28,278 nt of DNA from CAYYNP01 sp964472545 (GTDB taxonomy: Bacteria > Planctomycetota > Planctomycetia > Pirellulales > Thermoguttaceae), in assembly GCA_964472545.1 (NCBI GenBank), contig CAYYNP010000111.1, positions 1 through 28,278 on the forward strand, in the 5' to 3' direction. This document shows, piece by piece, positions 24,022-28,278 of the stretch. The translations under genes and the position numbers were made by a program. The first letter of the stretch is position 1. Every line of letters begins with the position of its first letter. Below the pieces are notes generated by a model. The model saw only the letters and a list, made by a program, of their open reading frames with translations, did no database searches and was not told the DNA's origin.

Positions 24022-24334
24022 TCAGATCCCTCACAGGTGAAGTACATCGGACGAGCACATTGTTGTCTCTATGACGGCACCAATGCGCACATGGTATCGA
24101 ATTGACGTCATCCGGCCAATACCCTCTATCTGAACGATTGCACAAAAGACGATTCAACCGGACACCATTTGCCTCATTTGGCTCCCACATCCCCCATTTC
24201 AGAGAAAAGCTGAGGGAAGCTGACAAAATAGGTCGTCTACAACATTCGGCGGGCCTTGACCTGAACCCGGGTGGCTGATAACCTTCGGAGTTTCACTGAG
24301 CGTACATCTGGGGGCGGGTTCTGGAGCAGTCACT
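24022..24334. other. Shared upstream region of the sigma-54 activator and etfB
   Basis: This 313 bp region has no gene. It is noticeably richer in A and T than its surroundings, as expected for promoter DNA. I looked for the sigma-54 pattern TGGCAC-N5-TTGC in both directions and found no convincing match. A short direct repeat, AGCTGAGGGAAGCTGA (about 24206-24221), is visible but not interpretable. Confidence 0.5.
24256..24282 (+). promoter_or_regulatory. Weak candidate promoter for etfB
   Basis: TTGACC (24256-24261) is followed by GATAAC (24277-24282) with a TG just upstream overlapping the -10. The spacing is 15 nt, short of the 17 nt optimum, so I hold this only loosely. It would give a leader of about 45 nt before GTG 24335. 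Confidence 0.3.
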
Positions 24335-25249
24335 GTGCCTTACGATAGCATCGTCTGTGTCAAACAGGTCCCCGACACGGCCAACGTCACCACCGACGCC
24401 ATGAAGGACGACGGGACCGTCAATCGCGGCGCGTTGCCGGCGATCTTCAATCCCGAGGACCTCCACGCGCTGGAGGCCGCCTTGGAAGTTCGCGACGACT
24501 ACGGCGGCACGGTGACCGTGCTGAGCATGGGGCCGCCGAAGGCCTCGGAAGTGCTCCGAGAATGTCTTAATCGCGGCGCCGATCGGGCCATCCTGCTGAC
24601 CGACCGCCGTGCGGCCGCCTCCGACACATTGGCCACCAGCTACATCCTCAGCCAGGCCGTCAAGACCGTCGGCACGTTCGATCTCGTCTTCTGCGGACGT
24701 CAGGCGATCGACGGCGACACGGCCCAGGTGGGCCCCCAATGTGCCGAGAAGCTGGGCATCCCGCAGATCACCTACCTGGAAGCGGTCGAAGGCCTGGCCG
24801 ACCGAACCGTGCGCGTCCGCCGCAACGTGGGCAACGGCTGGGAGATCGTCGAGGCGGAACTGCCGGTGTTGATTACCGTGTTGGAAACCGCCAACGAACC
24901 CCGCCCGCCGGCGGCCAAACGCGTGATGCGGCTGAAACGCTCCCGCACGCCCGGCGAACTGGACGGCGAAGTGCGAAAACAAATGGCCGACGCCACCAAC
25001 GAACAACGCGCCGCCGAAGCCAAGCAACGTGCCGACGCCCTGAAAGAACGTGGATTGTTGATCGAACAGTGGTCGCTCGACGATATCGACGCCGACCTGT
25101 CGCGCTGTGGGCTTTCCGGATCGCCGACCAAGGTGCATCGCATTCAGGCCGTGGTGCTGACCAAAGAAGGCCAGACCGAGGTGCCGGCCACCGAAGAGGG
25201 CGTCCGTGGGATGATTCATGAACTGGTGGTCGACCGAACGCTGGGCTGA
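24335..25249 (+). CDS. etfB: Electron transfer flavoprotein, beta subunit
   Basis: This 304-residue protein pairs with the alpha subunit to carry electrons from flavin dehydrogenases. Family marks are the start VCVKQVPDTANV, the strand-turn VLSMGPP (62-68), and the nucleotide loop GRQAIDGDTAQVGP (121-134). The GDTAQVGP form, with SMGP, resembles the EtfB of electron-bifurcating ETFs (Acidaminococcus, clostridial type) rather than the mitochondrial form with DDxNQT; this comparison is from memory of the families. It is about 40 residues longer than usual, with an extra charged segment in the C-terminal third (about 205-260; AAEAKQRADALKERGLLIEQ). It starts with GTG at 24335, preceded by GGAG 8 nt upstream. 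The alpha subunit gene follows after about 48 bp, and an acyl-CoA dehydrogenase after that, so this is one operon. Confidence 0.93.
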   Translation: MPYDSIVCVKQVPDTANVTTDAMKDDGTVNRGALPAIFNPEDLHALEAALEVRDDYGGTVTVLSMGPPKASEVLRECLNRGADRAILLTDRRAAASDTLATSYILSQAVKTVGTFDLVFCGRQAIDGDTAQVGPQCAEKLGIPQITYLEAVEGLADRTVRVRRNVGNGWEIVEAELPVLITVLETANEPRPPAAKRVMRLKRSRTPGELDGEVRKQMADATNEQRAAEAKQRADALKERGLLIEQWSLDDIDADLSRCGLSGSPTKVHRIQAVVLTKEGQTEVPATEEGVRGMIHELVVDRTLG

Positions 25250-25297
25250 CGTCGAGAACGCGCTAACTTCGAGACGATAACGTCGAGATTGGAACCG

Positions 25298-26326
25298 ATG
25301 ATCGAACCGAACCGTCAAGGCGAAGTCTGGGTCTTTGCCGAACAGGAAGATGGCACGCTGCACGACGTGGCGCTGGAACTCTGCGGCAAAGCCCGGGAGT
25401 TGGCCGATACGCTGGGCGTCGGCACCGCCGCCGTGTTGCCCGGCGCCGGAGTGCGCCCGTTGGCCGAGCGGCTGATCGCCCACGGGGCCGACCGCGTCTA
25501 CGTGGTCGACGACGATCGGCTGGGCCACTACCAGACCGGCTCCTACGCCGACGTCTTCTGCCAACTGATCGAAAAGCACCAGCCGCAGATCGTGATCTAC
25601 GGCGCCACGCCGACCGGCCGCGATTTGGCCCCGCGTGTGGCCTCGGCCGTGCGTGCCGGGCTGACGGCCGACTGTACCGATTTGCAGATCAGCGACGTCA
25701 CCGACCCGAAGACCAAGACCGAACACGAGAACCTCTTGTTACAAATCCGCCCGGCCTTTGGCGGGAATATCGTGGCCACGATCGTCAACTTCGACCGCTG
25801 GCCGCAGATGGCCACCGTGCGCGAGGGCGTGATGCCGCTGCGCGACGCCGACGAGGGCCGCAGCGGCACGGTCGTCGAAGAGCAGATCGAACTCGATCCG
25901 GCCACGCTGGCGTTGAAGCTGATCGAGCGCCACGTGGAAACCCGTACGGTCGATCTCAAGGGCGCGCGAACCATCGTCGCCGGTGGCGGGGGCATCGGCA
26001 GCAAGGAGAATTTCGACCTGCTGAAGGAACTGGCCGGCGCCATCGGCGGAGCGGTCGGGGCCAGCCGGGCGGCCGTCGACGGCGGATTGATCGGGCACGA
26101 ATACCAGATCGGCCAAACCGGCACCACCGTGCGGCCGGCGCTTTATATTGCCGTCGGCATCAGCGGCGCCATCCAGCATCGGGCCGGTATGGAAGATTCC
26201 GCCAAGATCATCGCCATCAACACCGATCCCGACGCCCCGATCTTCTCCATCGCCCATTACGGCATCGTCGGCGATTTTCGGGAAGTGGTGCCGATGATGA
26301 CCAAGGCGATTCGGGAGCGGGAGTAG
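25298..26326 (+). CDS. etfA: Electron transfer flavoprotein, alpha subunit
   Basis: This 342-residue protein binds the FAD that shuttles electrons. The N-terminal part (WVFAEQEDGTLHDVALEL) is the alpha-subunit Rossmann-like domain. The C-terminal FAD domain has the characteristic blocks GASRAAVDGG (about 254-263), GQTGTTVRP (272-280), GISGAIQH (287-294) and the closing INTDPDAPIFSIAHYGIVGD. The invariant Arg of GASR and the TGTTV loop hold the FAD. I start at ATG 25298 although TTG 25289 in the same frame is possible; the ribosome binding sequence is weak for both. Its electron donor is probably the acyl-CoA dehydrogenase encoded 92 bp downstream. It is translated just after etfB, and the two subunits must be made in equal amounts, which fits the tandem arrangement. 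Confidence 0.94.
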   Translation: MIEPNRQGEVWVFAEQEDGTLHDVALELCGKARELADTLGVGTAAVLPGAGVRPLAERLIAHGADRVYVVDDDRLGHYQTGSYADVFCQLIEKHQPQIVIYGATPTGRDLAPRVASAVRAGLTADCTDLQISDVTDPKTKTEHENLLLQIRPAFGGNIVATIVNFDRWPQMATVREGVMPLRDADEGRSGTVVEEQIELDPATLALKLIERHVETRTVDLKGARTIVAGGGGIGSKENFDLLKELAGAIGGAVGASRAAVDGGLIGHEYQIGQTGTTVRPALYIAVGISGAIQHRAGMEDSAKIIAINTDPDAPIFSIAHYGIVGDFREVVPMMTKAIRERE

Positions 26327-26331
26327 GGGGA

Positions 26332-26352
26332 GTTGGGAGTTAGGAGTTAGGA
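26332..26352 (+). repeat. Three tandem 7-mers, G-rich, between etfA and the dehydrogenase gene
   Basis: GTTGGGA, GTTAGGA and GTTAGGA follow one another at 26332-26352, directly after GGGGG at the etfA stop and before further G-runs to about 26380. It is a G-rich heptamer array like that at 4409-4436, though with a different unit. It lies inside an operon, so it would be transcribed. Confidence 0.6.
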
Positions 26353-26418
26353 GTGACTGGGGTGGGGCGTTGGTTGGGGTTTTCGGCGTGAACGACTTAA
26401 GAACGCGGGAGTCTGCCG

Positions 26419-28167
26419 GTGGCGAACTTCTTTCTGGATAATGACGATATTCAGTTCCTCTTCGAGCATATCGACCTGGGCGCATTGGCCCGGCTGCAGG
26501 AGGACGACTTCGTCCATGCGGCCAACGGCACCTGCGACTTCGCGCCGCACGACGAGGCCGACGCGATCGACAACTACCGCCGCGCGCTCGAGATCATCGG
26601 CCAGGTGGCCGGCGAGATGATCGCGCCGAACGCCGAGCAGATCGACCGCGAAGGAAACACGCTCAACGACGACGGCACCGTCACCTATCACCCGCTGGTG
26701 CAGAAGAACCTCGATCGGCTCTGCCAGGCCGACATGATGGGCTTCACCCTGCCCTACAAATACGGCGGGTTGAACTGCCCGAACCTGACGTATACCATGG
26801 CCACCGAGATCATCAGCCGGGCTGACTGCTCGCTGATGAACCTCTTCGGGCTGCAAGGCATCGCCGAGACGATCCACGCCTTTGCCGACGACGAACTCAA
26901 AGACGAAGTGCTCCCCCGCTTCGCCAACGGCGAGGTCACCGGGGCCATGGTGCTCACCGAGCCCGACGCCGGCAGCGACCTGCAGGCCGTCCGCCTGCGG
27001 GCCGAGCAAGACGAGCAGGGAAACTGGGTGCTCAACGGCGTCAAACGGTTCATCACCAACGGCTGCGGCGAGATCCTGCTGACGCTCGCCCGCAGCGAGC
27101 ACGACATCGCCGACGGCCGCGGTTTGAGCCTCTTCTATTCCGAGCGGTCCGAACGCGTCAAGGTCCGCCACTTAGAAGACAAGCTGGGCATCCACGGCTC
27201 GCCCACCTGTGAACTGGTCTTCGACAACCTCCCGGCCAAGCTGATCGGCGAACGCCAACGCGGGCTGATCACCTACGTCTTGGCGCTGATGAACGGCGCC
27301 CGGGTGGGCATCTCCGCCCAATCGCTCGGCGTGGCCGAAGCGGCCTATCGGCTGGCGCGGACTTACGCCAACTCGCGGCAGCAGTTCGGCGGGCCGATCG
27401 AACTCTTGCCGGCCGTGGCCGAGATGGTCACCGACATGCAGATCCACATCGAGGCCGCCCGGGCGTTGGCCTACGAGACCAGCCGGGTCTGCGACCACGA
27501 AAACAACAACCTCCGCGTGATGGAGTGGGGCGATATCGAGCCCGACGAAAAGCGCCGCCGCAAGAAGCAATCCCGCGTGCTCAAGCGGCTCAACGCCATG
27601 CTCACGCCGATGTCCAAGTACTATTGCTCCGAGATGTCTTGGACCGTGGCCGACAACGCCGTGCAGGTCCTCGGCGGTTCCGGTTACATGAAGGACTACC
27701 CGGCCGAGCGTTATCTCCGCGACTCGCGGATCACCCGGATCTACGAAGGCACCAGCCAGTTGCAGTTGGTGGCCGCCGTGCGTGGCGTTTCTTCCGGCAC
27801 GTTCGACACCTGGACCGTCGACCACGAGAAGAAGCAATACGACGTGCCGCTATTGGCCGAGTTGCAGCAGAGCCTGATCGACGCCAAGCAGCGCGTGCTC
27901 GAAGCGATCGCGTTCGTCAAGAGCCAAGGCACGTCGTACCTCGACCTCTCCGGCAAGCGGCTGGTCGACGCGGCCTTGACCATCATTATCGGCCACCTCT
28001 TCCTCGGCCAAGGCGAGAGGAGCGAGCGCAAGCAGCGCGTCGCCCGCCGGTTCATCACCCGCGAGCTGCCCGTGCTGGAGATGAACTGCCGCCAAATCCT
28101 CACCGGCGACACGTCGGCGATGGACGAGTATCAAACGCTCGCCGGGCCGGTGCCGGCGGTGGATTGA
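26419..28167 (+). CDS. Acyl-CoA dehydrogenase (ETF-linked)
   Basis: This 582-residue FAD enzyme introduces the alpha-beta double bond into an acyl-CoA and passes electrons to ETF. Landmarks are TGAMVLTEPDAGSDLQAVR (flavin-contacting strand, about 174-192), KRFITNGCGEILLTLAR (middle beta-domain), EDKLGIHGSPTCELVFDN, the FAD-binding loop QVLGGSGYMKDYPAERYLRD and RITRIYEGTSQLQL, whose Glu (E443) is in the usual catalytic-base position. At 582 residues it is about 200 longer than the short-chain type; the C-terminal helical extension (about 460-582) resembles the longer FadE-like class. Substrate chain length cannot be told from this. The GTG at 26419 is preceded by GGGAG 7 nt upstream. Its place directly after etfB-etfA makes that ETF the electron acceptor, and an operon is likely. 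Confidence 0.92.
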   Translation: MANFFLDNDDIQFLFEHIDLGALARLQEDDFVHAANGTCDFAPHDEADAIDNYRRALEIIGQVAGEMIAPNAEQIDREGNTLNDDGTVTYHPLVQKNLDRLCQADMMGFTLPYKYGGLNCPNLTYTMATEIISRADCSLMNLFGLQGIAETIHAFADDELKDEVLPRFANGEVTGAMVLTEPDAGSDLQAVRLRAEQDEQGNWVLNGVKRFITNGCGEILLTLARSEHDIADGRGLSLFYSERSERVKVRHLEDKLGIHGSPTCELVFDNLPAKLIGERQRGLITYVLALMNGARVGISAQSLGVAEAAYRLARTYANSRQQFGGPIELLPAVAEMVTDMQIHIEAARALAYETSRVCDHENNNLRVMEWGDIEPDEKRRRKKQSRVLKRLNAMLTPMSKYYCSEMSWTVADNAVQVLGGSGYMKDYPAERYLRDSRITRIYEGTSQLQLVAAVRGVSSGTFDTWTVDHEKKQYDVPLLAELQQSLIDAKQRVLEAIAFVKSQGTSYLDLSGKRLVDAALTIIIGHLFLGQGERSERKQRVARRFITRELPVLEMNCRQILTGDTSAMDEYQTLAGPVPAVD

Positions 28168-28278
28168 GCGGCGGGGGTTGGTTGACGGTCGACTGGATTA
28201 CGGGCCGGATTCCAGACGGGATTACAGGTAATCCGGAAAAGGTCCTAACTCGTCCAGGGCGTGACTGAGTCTTTGGTC
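28168..28278. other. Short palindrome after the acyl-CoA dehydrogenase gene
   Basis: GGATTACAGGTAATCC (28219-28234) is a near-perfect palindrome with 7 bp arms and a two-base centre, flanked by an outer CCGGAT (28205-28210) and ATCCGG (28231-28236). It could form part of a terminator, but no T-run follows, so I leave its role open. The window ends 44 bp later. Confidence 0.35.

Overview
The window is GC-rich bacterial DNA that reads like a planctomycete chromosome, probably from the Pirellulales side. This rests on gene content rather than a marker gene: a DUF1080 protein, an exported PQQ-propeller/LamG fusion, a TPR protein paired with an FG-GAP/ASPIC (CRTAC1-like) protein, a ThuA-like protein, a divergent Hanks-type kinase, and long proline-rich linkers in exported proteins. 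No phage, CRISPR or insertion-sequence transposase is visible.

Layout. 1-376 holds no gene I can support, but has a strong bidirectional hairpin and the 5' half of a tRNA-His on the minus strand. 557-2522 is a divergent pair: a low-complexity lipoprotein and a cytoplasmic Ser/Thr kinase. 2531-3726 is an unidentified 189-residue gene between two direct copies of a ~308 bp palindromic element. 3733-17380 is a minus-strand block: DUF1080 protein, a giant 2548-residue array of secretin N-domain-like modules, a UroD-superfamily protein, and a 1311-residue exported protein with a methyltransferase-like N-terminus, PQQ propeller and LamG domain. 17529-21870 runs on the plus strand: a well-formed promoter, the TPR/CRTAC1 pair and the ThuA-like gene. 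22033-24021 (minus) is a GAF/AAA+/Fis sigma-54 activator, divergent from 24335-28167 (plus), an etfB-etfA-acyl-CoA dehydrogenase cluster.

How the genes work together. The clearest unit is the last: the dehydrogenase oxidises acyl-CoA and passes electrons to the ETF. The EtfB sequence resembles bifurcating-type ETFs. The TPR/CRTAC1 pair is almost certainly one transcript and acts at or outside the membrane. The minus-strand block is mostly exported proteins typical of the planctomycete envelope, without an obvious shared pathway.

The most unusual items are the giant protein, which has about 31 secretin-N-like modules (a 198 bp period holds exactly over much of the array) but no secretin pore domain; a 33 bp genomic repeat that is part of its coding sequence and also forms both arms of a perfect intergenic palindrome; and the palindromic elements bracketing an orphan gene.
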